A stretch of 51,002 nt of DNA from an uncultured Alphaproteobacteria bacterium (GCA_944391395.1 CALXTI010000008.1:1-51002); one strand, 5' to 3'. Counted from the stretch's first letter, positions 1 to 8,332 are shown. Notes: generated by a model from the sequence alone, not told the origin. A program made the numbers and translations.

Positions 1-240
1 CTTGCTGCGGCCGTCGTTACAGCTGATGCTCCGACACGAGAAACAGTGCTGACAAGCGATGGCGGGGAACTTGCTGCTGCCGTCGTTACAGCTGACGCTC
101 CGACACGAGAAACAGTGCTGACAAGCGATGGCGGAGAACTTGCTGCGGCCGTCGTCACAGCTGACGCACCGACACAAGAAACTGTGCTGGCAAGTAACAA
201 CGAAGAAATTGCTCCGGCGGTTGTTACGGCAGAGAAGCCC
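1..240 (+). repeat. 69-bp in-frame tandem repeat
   Basis: Units begin at 1, 70 and 139, with a partial degenerate unit from 208 to about 240. The first two are nearly identical and the third has more substitutions. The period is exactly 23 codons, so unit gain or loss would keep the frame. The array starts at the first base of the window, so its full copy number is unknown. An assembler may have stopped here because of it. Confidence 0.9.
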
Positions 241-393
241 CATCTTAAATCAGCAGAAGATATGATTAAAGAGCTGCGGGGAATTAAATCTCACGACAGA
301 GGAATTGCCCAAACAGGCACCCGGCAGCCGATGCCCGAACATAACAACAGCACACCTCTCCCTAATACAAGAGGCGATCTGGAAAATGCATAA
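1..393 (+). CDS. Repeat-containing protein, 5' end outside the window
   Basis: The reading frame is open from base 1, so only the C-terminal 130 residues are present and the true start lies upstream. A GTG at 46 is only an internal valine codon of the repeat. The visible part begins with three 23-residue repeats rich in Ala, Val and Thr (core AAAVVTADAP.ETVL) and a degenerate fourth. A hydrophilic, Pro/Asn/Gly-rich tail without repeats follows, including a KSAEDMIKELRGIKS segment. No membrane segment, cysteine or catalytic motif is visible in this part. Function is unknown; repeats of this kind are common in linkers, surface stalks and low-complexity spacers. A strong terminator follows the stop. 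That the frame is coding is well supported by codon-periodic repeat divergence, but the protein's identity cannot be judged from this fragment. Confidence 0.7.
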   Translation, partial: LAAAVVTADAPTRETVLTSDGGELAAAVVTADAPTRETVLTSDGGELAAAVVTADAPTQETVLASNNEEIAPAVVTAEKPHLKSAEDMIKELRGIKSHDRGIAQTGTRQPMPEHNNSTPLPNTRGDLENA

Positions 394-406
394 TCTTCAT
401 TAAAAA

Positions 407-440
407 ACCACCCGCATCTTAAAAACTGCGGGTGGTTTTA
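407..440 (+). terminator. Rho-independent terminator after the repeat protein
   Basis: A perfect 10-bp stem (ACCACCCGCA 407-416, TGCGGGTGGT 427-436) with a 10-nt loop is flanked by an A run on the left and TTT on the right. It lies 14 bp after the stop at 393. It may work in both directions, because the minus-strand gene at 462 also ends toward it. Confidence 0.85.
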
Positions 441-461
441 TATACTTTGATAAAACCAAAC

Positions 462-935
462 TTATTCCGGCTTTGTTACTTTGATATGTTTTTCCATCGC
501 CTTGATAATCGCCTTGGCGTCTTCTCCGGTCATGGCATAAAGCGGTACGGAAAATTCTCCGTACGGCGAGCGGCCGCTCAAATGCTGCATCAACGTGCGA
601 CGATAGGCAACACCTTCTTTGGGGATGATGGTGATAATTTCACGCTTTAAGAAACCTGAAACGCGTTTTTGTTCGGCTTTGGCGATGTCTGTCCACTTTA
701 ATGTGGCGTTATGATCAATTTTGATACCTTCATCATTTACAAGCGCCAGACGTTGCGGAAAAATCACCACATAGAGCGATGCCGAAAACGAAACCAAACA
801 CAAAACCGAAACAATACTTATCCACCATAAACAATTCGGACAAGCATTGCCGGCCAAAATCACCAGACACAGCATAACGGCATTTAAGAACACCAGCTTT
901 TGCAACTGGCGGTTATCGTAATAAAAAGTTTCCAT
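462..935 (-). CDS. Small membrane protein with two TM segments and a PH-like cytosolic part
   Basis: This encodes 157 residues. The start METFYYDN at 935 was chosen over a longer frame because TAAGGAGA sits just upstream of it. Residues about 15-35 and 40-65 are hydrophobic and form a likely TM hairpin; CPNC lies between them. A soluble C-terminal half follows with alternating beta-type segments (VNDEGIKID, LKWTDIAKAE, REIITIIP) and a terminal helix. This layout resembles small bacterial membrane proteins with a PH-like domain (the STM3941-like group), but that is a pattern-based guess without a diagnostic motif. It is divergently placed from the flavodiiron gene and shares the terminator at 407-440 with its convergent neighbour. 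Function unknown. Confidence 0.65.
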   Translation of the reverse strand: METFYYDNRQLQKLVFLNAVMLCLVILAGNACPNCLWWISIVSVLCLVSFSASLYVVIFPQRLALVNDEGIKIDHNATLKWTDIAKAEQKRVSGFLKREIITIIPKEGVAYRRTLMQHLSGRSPYGEFSVPLYAMTGEDAKAIIKAMEKHIKVTKPE

Positions 936-1007
936 GGCTATCTCCTTAAAAAAGTTTAAGTTATTGGTAATAATAAACAACAATTCCTAAAATTTCATTA
1001 TTTTATA

Positions 1008-1036
1008 TTGAAAATTTTATACAACCCGATTATAAA
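1008..1036 (+). promoter_or_regulatory. Sigma70-type promoter of the flavodiiron gene
   Basis: TTGAAA at 1008-1013, a 17-nt spacer, and TATAAA at 1031-1036. The predicted transcript start near 1043 gives a leader of about 30 nt ahead of the ATG at 1073, which has a good ribosome site (AAGGAG about 9 nt before it). No dyad that would suggest a specific regulator was seen. Confidence 0.6.
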
Positions 1037-1072
1037 AAATCTAAACATAACGTCATTAAAGGAGATTTTACC

Positions 1073-2266
1073 ATGCATTGCACCCGCAAAGTTTGCGATG
1101 ATTTGATTTATGTCGGCGCCGGCGACCGCCGTCTGGCTTTGTTTGAAAATATTTATCCGATTCCGAACGGGGTTTCTTACAACTCTTATTTATTAACCGA
1201 TGAAAAGACCGTTCTGCTTGATACGGTTGATCATTCGGTTTGCCTGCAGTTTATGGAAAATCTTGCTTATGCATTGAACGGACGCAAACTTGATTATCTT
1301 GTCATCAACCACATGGAGCCGGATCATGCCGCCACTATCGGCGAAATCGCCCGGCGTTATCCTGAGGTCAAAATGGTGGTCAACGCCAAAACACTTGCCA
1401 TGATTAAACAATTTTTTGATTTTGAAGTTGATACACGCGCCGTCGTCGTCAAAGAAGGCGACACGCTTTCCGTCGGTCGCCACACATTGACGTTCGTCAT
1501 GGCGCCGATGGTACATTGGCCGGAAGTGATGGTAACTTATGATTTGACCGACAAAATTTTGTTTTCCGCCGACGCTTTCGGCAGTTTCGGCGCTTTGAAC
1601 GGACACCTGTTCGCCGACGAAATTGATTTTGAACATCAATATCTCGACGAGGCGCGCCGTTATTATACCAACATTGTCGGCAAATACGGCCCTTCGGTAC
1701 AGGCCTTGCTCAAAAAAGCCGCCGGTTTGGAAATCAATCTGGTATGCCCGCTGCATGGTCTTATCTGGCGCAAGGATATCGGCCGTTTTATTGAAAAATA
1801 CAACTTGTGGAGCACTTATGCGCCGGAAACAAACGGGATAATGATTGCTTATGCTTCCATATACGGTCATACGGAAAACGCGGTGGATATTCTTGCCAAC
1901 ATGCTCTCGGAAAAAGGAGTTAAAAACATTGCCGTTTACGATGTTTCATCAACGCACGCATCCGTCATCGTCAGCGAGGCGTTTAAGTACGATAAATTGG
2001 TGTTTGCCGCACCGACTTATAATGCCGGAATTTTTCCGCTGATGGAATACGTGTTAAACGAACTCAAGGCTCACAACTTGCAAAATCGCACCGTTGCCCT
2101 GTTGCAGAACGGTTCATGGGCACCGGCGGCCGGTAATCTGATGAAGAGCCTGATTGAAAGCTTGAAAAACGTTACATTGCTTGAAACCATGCCAACCATT
2201 AAATCAGCATTGAAAGAAAATCAACTTGATGAACTGGCACAACTGGCCGAGTTGCTCAGCCGTTGA
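1073..2266 (+). CDS. FprA-type flavodiiron protein (A-type flavoprotein)
   Basis: A 397-residue cytosolic flavodiiron protein; the family reduces O2 to water and/or NO to N2O at a diiron site using FMN electrons. The N-terminal metallo-beta-lactamase-like domain keeps all expected iron ligands: H80, E82, D84 and H85 in HMEPDH, H148 in MVHWPE, D167 in FSADAFG and H228 in PLHGL. The C-terminal flavodoxin domain starts near residue 257 with the FMN loop YASIYGHTENA and includes APTYNAGIFP. There is no rubredoxin or reductase extension, so electrons must come from a separate donor. Length is typical. It is a single-gene unit with its own promoter and terminator, which fits a detoxification role in an anaerobe or microaerobe. 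O2 versus NO preference cannot be read from sequence. Confidence 0.93.
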   Translation: MHCTRKVCDDLIYVGAGDRRLALFENIYPIPNGVSYNSYLLTDEKTVLLDTVDHSVCLQFMENLAYALNGRKLDYLVINHMEPDHAATIGEIARRYPEVKMVVNAKTLAMIKQFFDFEVDTRAVVVKEGDTLSVGRHTLTFVMAPMVHWPEVMVTYDLTDKILFSADAFGSFGALNGHLFADEIDFEHQYLDEARRYYTNIVGKYGPSVQALLKKAAGLEINLVCPLHGLIWRKDIGRFIEKYNLWSTYAPETNGIMIAYASIYGHTENAVDILANMLSEKGVKNIAVYDVSSTHASVIVSEAFKYDKLVFAAPTYNAGIFPLMEYVLNELKAHNLQNRTVALLQNGSWAPAAGNLMKSLIESLKNVTLLETMPTIKSALKENQLDELAQLAELLSR

Positions 2267-2285
2267 TTCTGAGCACCGACACATT

Positions 2286-2315
2286 AAAAAAGGCGTCCGT
2301 AAGACGCCTTTTTTA
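2286..2315. terminator. Bidirectional terminator between the flavodiiron gene and smpB
   Basis: Stem AGGCGTC (2291-2297) and GACGCCT (2303-2309) with a 5-nt loop. A run of A on the left and TTTTTT on the right let it serve both converging genes. Confidence 0.85.
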
Positions 2316-2326
2316 GTCCGTAAATC

Positions 2327-2818
2327 TTATATCTTATTATTTAAAAGTCTTGATTTTTCGCGTTTCCAGTCACGCTCTTTAACGGTTTCGCGTTTGTCAT
2401 AAACTTTTTTGCCGCGACCGAGACCAATCTCCAATTTGGCGCGACCGCGGTCGTTGAAAAACAACTTCATCGCAATCAACGTATAGCCTTTGCGTGCCAA
2501 GGCATTGATTATTTTAATGATTTCTTTTTTCTTAAGCAGCAATTTGCGCGGGCGTTTTTCCGCATGGCTTTCATAACCTTTGTTGGCGTATTCGGCAATA
2601 AACATGTTGGACATGTAAATTTCTCCGTTTTGTTCCACCCCGTACGCATCATTGATGTTGGCGTGTCCCAACCGCAGTGATTTAACCTCCGTTCCCGTCA
2701 GTTCAAGTCCGGCGATAAACACATCTTCAATCAGATAATCAAAATGCGCGCGCCGGTTTTGCGCCACCAATCCGGTGCCGATAAAATCCGCTTTTTTGAT
2801 CTTTTTTGCCGTGGTCAT
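2327..2818 (-). CDS. smpB: SsrA-binding protein SmpB
   Basis: A 163-residue protein that binds tmRNA and brings it to stalled ribosomes for trans-translation. Family features are clear: the oligonucleotide-binding core with GLELTGTEVKSLR near residues 37-49, NDAYG, then YESHAEKRPRKLLL, LIAMKLFFNDRGRAKLEIGLGRGKK and the basic C-terminal tail with KRETVKERDWKREK that becomes ordered in the ribosome. It starts 3 bp after the bactofilin stop and has no strong ribosome site, which suggests translational coupling. The tmRNA gene itself is not in this window. Placement behind shape genes is probably incidental. Confidence 0.95.
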   Translation of the reverse strand: MTTAKKIKKADFIGTGLVAQNRRAHFDYLIEDVFIAGLELTGTEVKSLRLGHANINDAYGVEQNGEIYMSNMFIAEYANKGYESHAEKRPRKLLLKKKEIIKIINALARKGYTLIAMKLFFNDRGRAKLEIGLGRGKKVYDKRETVKERDWKREKSRLLNNKI

Positions 2819-2821
2819 TGC

Positions 2822-3316
2822 TTATTTATTAGCCGCCTTAAATAAAGTCGGATTGTTGGCAGGCGTATGGTCTTTTTCGGCCACCGGGGTTTTCTTTACA
2901 ATCACCTCTTTATCATTTTTTTCTGCCGGAGCGGTTTTCTTTTGTAAACGGATGCAGCGTCCTTCAATATATGCACCGGGTTCAATCGCAATCGAATTAT
3001 GCAGCGCATCACCAATCAAACGTGCCGAGCCGGCAATAAACAAATTTTCAGCCTCGGCCGTTCCCTGCAACGTGCCGTAAAGGCTCAATGTTTTGGCTTT
3101 TACCTGACCTGCGACCTGTCCTTTTACGCCTATGACCAGCTCCTCACAGCAAATATTACCTTCCAGGCGGCCGTCAATGTGAACGACATCGCCTCCCAAT
3201 ATGTCTCCTTTGATTTTGGTTCCGTAGCTGATAATGCTCGGAACCGGAACCGGGGAATTGTTTCCTCTGTTGAATTTTGCAATTTTCAGATATAACATTT
3301 TACGAAAATTTTTCAT
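2822..3316 (-). CDS. Bactofilin (polymer-forming cytoskeletal protein)
   Basis: A 164-residue bactofilin. The start MKNFRKML at 3316 is chosen because TAAGGAAA lies upstream and it begins 11 bp after the M23 peptidase stop; a longer frame would overlap that gene. The core (about residues 30-110) has the short beta-helix repeats of the family: GTKIKGDILGGDVVHIDGRLEGNI, then GVKGQVAGQVKA, LYGTLQGTAEA and so on. A short proline-containing N-terminus precedes it. A charged Lys/Glu/Pro tail follows. Bactofilins form nucleotide-independent filaments at the inner membrane and often position cell-wall enzymes; neighbouring M23 peptidase genes are a known association (for example CcmA and Csd1 in Helicobacter). 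Here the M23 gene is immediately upstream, so a shared role in shape is likely. Confidence 0.9.
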   Translation of the reverse strand: MKNFRKMLYLKIAKFNRGNNSPVPVPSIISYGTKIKGDILGGDVVHIDGRLEGNICCEELVIGVKGQVAGQVKAKTLSLYGTLQGTAEAENLFIAGSARLIGDALHNSIAIEPGAYIEGRCIRLQKKTAPAEKNDKEVIVKKTPVAEKDHTPANNPTLFKAANK

Positions 3317-3326
3317 CTTTTTTTCC

Positions 3327-4556
3327 TTACAGTTGTACTTTAATAAATGCCATCGGGTCAACCGGCGTGCCGTTATACAACACTTCATAATGGAGATGCG
3401 GCCCGGTTGAACGCCCGGTTGAACCCACCTCACCTATCGTATCGCCGGGATTGACGTATTCACCCTTTTTAACGTAAGATTTGTTCAAATGGGCATATTT
3501 TGTTTTAAAACCGTTGCCATGATCAATTTCCACCATGTTGCCGTAGCCGCCGTTCCAGCTGGAACGTGTTACCTTGCCTTTGGCCATCGTTTTAACTTTA
3601 TTGCCTTTGTTGCTTGCCAAATCTACGCCTTTGTGCGTTGCCGACTTTTTGTTAAACGGGTCGGAACGATGACCAAACGACGAACTCAGCCAATAACTCC
3701 AAACCGGTTTCCCTATCGGTACCGATTTCATGACTTCCCTATAATAACTGACATCGTCAATCTGGGCAAAGACTTCCTGTAATTTTTGATTCAGCTCGGC
3801 ATTGTTTAAAACCGGAGTATCGGGCTCATAAGCCCCGCCGGCGCTGTCTTTTTTGCTGTTTGCCAACGGATTGAAGTATTTATTTTGTTTTTTTATCGAC
3901 TTGTTGATGCTTGAAACGGCTTCTTTGATTTTAGCCATTTCTTTTTCGGACAATTTGCCGACACGATTCAATATCTCCAGCTCGGCATCTTCCAAACTTT
4001 TTATATTTGCTTCCAGCACTTTGATTTTAGCCAACAATTCATTGCGTTCCGACACCGCACGGTCGCGCTGCAAAAGCGCGTCGCGCAGGGTGGTTTTTTC
4101 TTCAAGCTCTTCAGGTTTGAGCCAAGCTTTTTCATCGGCAATCTGACGGATTTTTTCTTCCACCACCTGCGCTTGTTGTTTGTAACGGCTTATATTGAGT
4201 TCATCTTGCATTTGTCCTTCATCAATCAAGGTGAACATAGAGCTTATGTTACGATGAATCGCCACAAAATCAGTCATTAAATCCACGTAAGCGTCACGCG
4301 TTTCATCCAGCTCGCGGTCTTTAAACGAAATTATCTGGTCGGATTTGTTATACATATAATACGAATACGCACTCCAACTGCCGACGATTATCAGCAAGGC
4401 CGCCATAAACATCTGCAGCCGGGAGGAAATGTTAAAAACCTTTGCCCGGCCGCCGCTGCGGAAGATAATTTCCTTGTTGGAAAACAGGGGTTTTCTTGCG
4501 CCGTATTGCACCATTGAAGGTTTTTTCACTTTGATTTTGCGTATGCTTTTCTTCAT
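3327..4556 (-). CDS. Membrane-anchored M23 peptidase with coiled coil
   Basis: A 409-residue murein endopeptidase or regulator. A basic N-terminus precedes one TM segment (about residues 48-68). A long coiled coil (about 80-215, rich in Glu/Lys/Leu) follows, and then a C-terminal LytM/M23 domain. Zinc-site motifs are intact: HKGVDLA (H and D ligands) and HLHYEV near the C-terminus, with the usual GYGNMVEIDHGNGFKTKYAHL between them, so it is probably catalytically active. The layout matches the periplasmic peptidases encoded next to bactofilins in Alphaproteobacteria and in Helicobacter. It directly precedes the bactofilin gene, 11 bp apart. The inferred role is local peptidoglycan remodelling guided by the bactofilin scaffold; whether this drives curvature, stalk growth or division is not visible here. 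Confidence 0.9.
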   Translation of the reverse strand: MKKSIRKIKVKKPSMVQYGARKPLFSNKEIIFRSGGRAKVFNISSRLQMFMAALLIIVGSWSAYSYYMYNKSDQIISFKDRELDETRDAYVDLMTDFVAIHRNISSMFTLIDEGQMQDELNISRYKQQAQVVEEKIRQIADEKAWLKPEELEEKTTLRDALLQRDRAVSERNELLAKIKVLEANIKSLEDAELEILNRVGKLSEKEMAKIKEAVSSINKSIKKQNKYFNPLANSKKDSAGGAYEPDTPVLNNAELNQKLQEVFAQIDDVSYYREVMKSVPIGKPVWSYWLSSSFGHRSDPFNKKSATHKGVDLASNKGNKVKTMAKGKVTRSSWNGGYGNMVEIDHGNGFKTKYAHLNKSYVKKGEYVNPGDTIGEVGSTGRSTGPHLHYEVLYNGTPVDPMAFIKVQL

Positions 4557-4640
4557 AAAATCATCTTATTTCAACAAGTTAATATACGTTTGGCAAAATT
4601 CGTGTTAATATAGCAAATATTTTTCCAAAAATAAAGTCTT

Positions 4641-4970
4641 TTATTTTTTTGTTTCTTCCTCATCTAAAATCACGAACTCATCCATACCGACCATATTCAA
4701 GACAATCCGCGCCCGTTCTTCAAGCATGTCCAGATCCAGGCTGTCCGAGGATAAGAGCCGGACTTTTTCTTCCCAATCCCGGCGTTCTTCGGCATATTTT
4801 TGCGCCACGCTGCGCGCGTTTCCGACTTCTTCGGTTAAGTAGACATAGCGCAACAGCCCGCGTTCGCCTTTAACCGCATAAAAACTGAAATAAATAAAAG
4901 TCAGGATAATTACAAATAAAAAACCCGACGAACCTTTCACTTTTGACCAAAAATCAGATAACCAGCTCAT
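4641..4970 (-). CDS. ftsB: FtsB/DivIC-like septum formation protein
   Basis: A 109-residue bitopic protein: short cytosolic N-terminus, TM segment at about 16-33 (GFLFVIILTFIYFSFYAV), GERGLLRY, then a periplasmic coiled coil and the conserved ERARIVLNMVGMDEFVIL end. This is the layout of FtsB, which bridges FtsL and FtsQ and activates septal wall synthesis. It is not next to eno or the pyruvate dehydrogenase genes, where it is often found in Alphaproteobacteria; here it lies between the MsbA-like gene and the M23/bactofilin pair, all on the same strand. Spacing of 84 and 86 bp on either side leaves room for separate promoters. Confidence 0.85.
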   Translation of the reverse strand: MSWLSDFWSKVKGSSGFLFVIILTFIYFSFYAVKGERGLLRYVYLTEEVGNARSVAQKYAEERRDWEEKVRLLSSDSLDLDMLEERARIVLNMVGMDEFVILDEEETKK

Positions 4971-5056
4971 TTCGGCATTGTTCCCATGTTGTTATCAGAA
5001 TCTGTTTTCTAGTATGCATTTAAGAATATTATAGTTAACATTTGGTTTATATGTTT

Positions 5057-6820
5057 TTATTTGAGCTGAGCATGATAAAGCGAGGCGTATACGCCGTTTT
5101 CTTTGGCTAAAAGTTCTTCGTGAGTTCCTTCTTCGACAATCTGACCGTAATTGACCACCACGATTTTGTCGGCATGGCGGACGGTGGAAAGCCGGTGCGC
5201 AATCACGAACACCGTGCGATCCGTCATCAGATTGTCTATCGCCTGTTGCACTATTGCCTCCGATTTGTTGTCCAGTGCCGATGTCGCCTCATCCAAAATC
5301 ACGATAGGCGCGTTTTTCAAAAAAGCGCGAGCAATAGCAATCCGTTGTTTTTGACCGCCGGAAAGCAAAATGCCGCGTTCGCCGATTTCGGTATCCAGCC
5401 CCTTATCAAGCGTTGCGACAAATTCATCCAAACAGGCGCATTTTACGGCGTTTTCAATTTCTTCGGCCGAGGCGCCTTCGTTCCCCAATAAAATATTTTC
5501 CCGAATGGTGCCGGCAAACAAAAAGTTATCTTGAAAAACCACGGAAATTTTATCACGCAAAGAGTGCACCGTAAAATCGCGGACATCCGTTCCGTCTATC
5601 AAAATTTGGCCGGAAGTAACGTCATAAAACCGCGGCAGCAGATTAACAAGCGTTGTCTTGCCGCCGCCGGAATTGCCGACCAAAGCGATTTTTTCTCCGG
5701 TTTTGGCCGTTAAATTAATGTTTTTGAGTACCGGTTTGTCCTTTATATATTCAAAACACACGTTTTTATATTCGATTTTTTGGCGGATTTCTTTCAACTC
5801 GCGCGCATTTTCCCGGTCTTGAACCGCAGGGTGTCCTCCCATTAACGAAAACACTCTTTCCATAGCCATCAAAGACATCTGCACATTGTTAAAATTGTTG
5901 CCGATGCTTTTAATCGGATTGTAAAGCATAATCAGCGCGGCGATAAACGAAACAAAATTTCCCGATGTTATCTGTTGAGTAACGATTAAGTGGCTTCCCG
6001 TCCATATCACCGCCGCAATGCCCAACGAAACAATAAAATGCATCAACGGCGACATCATGCCGGTACGCTGAATCATCTTCATTCCCAACTTAAACACCGA
6101 ATTTAACGTATCTTTAAAGCGGGCGTTTTGATAATCATACAAGTTATATGAAGAAATAATCCGGTTGCCGCTGAATGTTTCGTTATAATAAGTTACAACC
6201 GCGGAACCCGAAAACACGCTTTTATCCATAATGGATTTAATCCGCCGGCGCACGGTCGTTAACGGATACAAGGCTCCCAGCAACACAATCACGGCAATGA
6301 TGGCAAGCTGCCATGAATTATAAAACAAAACGCCGATTAATGAAAGCGAAGAAAAAAGTCTGGTCGTAAATAACTTCATATTGCTTAACAAGCCGTTGCA
6401 GGCGGCGTCGACATCGTTGTTGAAGCGGAAAACAATATTTCCCGAAGTCGTTTTATCAAAAAACGCCGCATCGTAATGCATCAGCTTGTCAAACAAATCT
6501 ATTTTGACATCATTGGCTATCTTGCGGCCGACCCAAGTGTTTAAATAAGTCGCCATATAGCTTAATGAGCTTTGCAGGCAGCTGAAAACAATAATCAAAA
6601 ACGGAATAAACCACGTGGACGAAGCGTTTTTTTCAACCATCACAACATCCATGTACGGTTTTAACGACCAGGCAATAACGGCATCCATACCGCCAATCGG
6701 AATCGTTATCAACACGGCAAACAACGCCCGTATCCAATAAGGCCGGACATAGGGCAGCATTTTACCATAATTTTCAACAAACGAGGTTGATTTTATCCGC
6801 GCTTTCAGTTTTTCAAACAT
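5057..6820 (-). CDS. msbA: MsbA-like ABC exporter (permease-ATPase fusion)
   Basis: A 587-residue half-transporter of the lipid A/lipid exporter family. About six TM segments fill residues 20-315. The ATPase domain follows: Walker A GNSGGGKTT, a VFQDNFLFAGTIRENI Q-loop region, signature LSGGQKQR, Walker B VILDEATSALD and H-loop IAHRLSTV. Length and domain order match MsbA, which flips core-lipid A across the inner membrane as a homodimer. Related exporters handle peptides or drugs, so the substrate is inferred from the presence of lipid A genes elsewhere in the window and from overall resemblance. GAGG is properly spaced before the ATG. Confidence 0.8.
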   Translation of the reverse strand: MFEKLKARIKSTSFVENYGKMLPYVRPYWIRALFAVLITIPIGGMDAVIAWSLKPYMDVVMVEKNASSTWFIPFLIIVFSCLQSSLSYMATYLNTWVGRKIANDVKIDLFDKLMHYDAAFFDKTTSGNIVFRFNNDVDAACNGLLSNMKLFTTRLFSSLSLIGVLFYNSWQLAIIAVIVLLGALYPLTTVRRRIKSIMDKSVFSGSAVVTYYNETFSGNRIISSYNLYDYQNARFKDTLNSVFKLGMKMIQRTGMMSPLMHFIVSLGIAAVIWTGSHLIVTQQITSGNFVSFIAALIMLYNPIKSIGNNFNNVQMSLMAMERVFSLMGGHPAVQDRENARELKEIRQKIEYKNVCFEYIKDKPVLKNINLTAKTGEKIALVGNSGGGKTTLVNLLPRFYDVTSGQILIDGTDVRDFTVHSLRDKISVVFQDNFLFAGTIRENILLGNEGASAEEIENAVKCACLDEFVATLDKGLDTEIGERGILLSGGQKQRIAIARAFLKNAPIVILDEATSALDNKSEAIVQQAIDNLMTDRTVFVIAHRLSTVRHADKIVVVNYGQIVEEGTHEELLAKENGVYASLYHAQLK

Positions 6821-6890
6821 TACGCCTCATATATCAGATTGCAACATTTGCTCTTTAACAGAAAATATTTTGTTTGTAAATAAAAACTAA

Positions 6891-6930
6891 AAAACAATGC
6901 CCCGATTTGATATCAGGGCATTGTTTTTTT
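6891..6930 (-). terminator. Terminator after the outer-membrane barrel gene
   Basis: Stem AACAATGCCC (6893-6902) with GGGCATTGTT (6916-6925) and a 13-nt loop. On the minus strand it is followed by six T. It lies 14 bp past the stop of the barrel gene. Confidence 0.85.
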
Positions 6931-6943
6931 AAGCAACCCGATT

Positions 6944-7507
6944 TTAGAAAGTATATCTCAAACCGGCGGTAACTTCTTTTAAATTATCCAAGCGTTCCAT
7001 ACCAAGGTAGGTATAACGTCCCACGACGCGCGCCGCCAGATGCTCGGTAAAATTCCACTGAACACCGACGCCGGCGCGATAGCCGATGCGGTTTTGATGT
7101 TTGGATTTAGACTCCGGATAGCTGAACTTAACGCGGTAATTCGCCAAGCCCAAGGAACCCAATAAGTTGAAATCACTGCACATAATCGGCATATAACCGT
7201 ACATATCAAGACCATAGGCTAAAAACTCGGATTTATATTTACCGTTGTCTTTGTGAGACGTACGTTCCCCCGACTGCTGGTAAAAAGCTTCCAAGCCCAG
7301 GTAATCATACATTCTGACACCAAGATTGACGGCTCCGGAATTATAGCTGTCTTTCATATGACGCGCCTCACCGCCGAATTTGGCATATGAATAAACATAA
7401 TCCGCACCGATATAGGGCTCATACTCATCCATCCAGTTATAATTTGCCGCATTGGCGTTAAATGCAAGAACACTGGCAACTCCTGCCAACAATAATGTTT
7501 TTTTCAT
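6944..7507 (-). CDS. Outer-membrane beta-barrel protein
   Basis: A 187-residue exported protein. Signal peptide MKKTLLLAGVASVLAFNANA is probably cut after ANA at residue 20. The mature part alternates polar and aromatic residues as in an eight-stranded barrel and ends in LRYTF, the terminal aromatic signature used by the BAM complex. GYRAGVGVQWNFTEHLAARVVGRYTYLG resembles the last strands of OmpA-like or Opacity-type small porins. There is no peptidoglycan-binding domain, so it is not full-length OmpA. AGGAG is placed upstream of the ATG. It is monocistronic with its own terminator. Adhesion or structural roles are possible; specific function unknown. Confidence 0.8.
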   Translation of the reverse strand: MKKTLLLAGVASVLAFNANAANYNWMDEYEPYIGADYVYSYAKFGGEARHMKDSYNSGAVNLGVRMYDYLGLEAFYQQSGERTSHKDNGKYKSEFLAYGLDMYGYMPIMCSDFNLLGSLGLANYRVKFSYPESKSKHQNRIGYRAGVGVQWNFTEHLAARVVGRYTYLGMERLDNLKEVTAGLRYTF

Positions 7508-7690
7508 ATCTTAACTCCTATTTATAAATAGTTTTTTGTTGATATTCATTAACATGTAGTCCCCAAAGCGTCATACAACTTTGGTATAACACTTCTTGAG
7601 TGTATATATTCTGCAAAAAATCATTTTAAATGGTGCATGAACATTTTTTTTATGCTAAAGGTGTAAAAGTTTATAAATATGAGGTGTCAA

Positions 7691-8332
7691 ATGTCGTTTT
7701 GCCTGCCCGAAAAAGATTGTTTGCTTTGCCAGCGTTTGGTGCAATTCAGAAAAGAAAACCAGAACAAATATCCTTTATATCACAACGCTCCGGTGGAACC
7801 GTTCGGTTCTTTAAATGCCGAGATTCTGATTGTCGGCATGGCGCCGGGATTAAACGGCGCCAACCAAACAAACCGCCCCTTTACCAATGATTACGCCGGC
7901 GATGTCTTATATCCGGCGCTTAAAAAACACGGTTTTGCCAAAGGCTGTTACAATCGCCGGAAAGACGACGGTTTTGAGCTGATTGGCGTCCGAGTAACCA
8001 ATGCCGTCCGTTGCGTGCCGCCACAAAACAAAGTTACCGGCGACGAAGTCAAAACCTGCGGAAAGTTTTTGGCCGACGAAATCTCCGCCATGCCTAATCT
8101 TAAAATCATTTTGTCACTGGGAACGGTTTCACACAACGCGGTTTTGCGAATCCTGGGTTATAAACAGGCCGAATACAAGTTCAGCCACGGCGCCGTCCAC
8201 CGTTTGCCTTTACATAACCTGACATTGCTTGACTCGTACCACACCTCGCGTTACAACATTAACACTGGCGTCCTGACATATGACATGTTTGACGCCATTG
8301 TACAAAAATTGAATAATTTATTAAACGGTTAA
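7691..8332 (+). CDS. Family 5 uracil-DNA glycosylase (UDGb type)
   Basis: 213 residues. The start at 7691 is preferred over the ATG at 7679 because GAGGTG sits just before it. The protein begins with a CLLCQRL cysteine pair typical of Fe-S uracil-DNA glycosylases. It then carries the family 5 active-site signature GMAPGLNGANQTNRPFTND.AGD, a second part CVPPQNK with its cysteine, LSLGTVSHNAVL, and the C-terminal SYHTSRYNINTGVLT box. These enzymes excise uracil and other deaminated bases from DNA to begin base excision repair; UDGb members accept a wide range of damaged bases. It opens a four-gene run, with the next ATG one base after its stop, so it is probably cotranscribed with envelope genes, which is unusual company. 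Confidence 0.9.
   Translation: MSFCLPEKDCLLCQRLVQFRKENQNKYPLYHNAPVEPFGSLNAEILIVGMAPGLNGANQTNRPFTNDYAGDVLYPALKKHGFAKGCYNRRKDDGFELIGVRVTNAVRCVPPQNKVTGDEVKTCGKFLADEISAMPNLKIILSLGTVSHNAVLRILGYKQAEYKFSHGAVHRLPLHNLTLLDSYHTSRYNINTGVLTYDMFDAIVQKLNNLLNG

Noticed and set aside
1193-1870. 225-residue minus-strand ORF opposite the flavodiiron gene
   Set aside because: It is a mirror of a well-conserved coding sequence on the plus strand and shows no family features or ribosome site.
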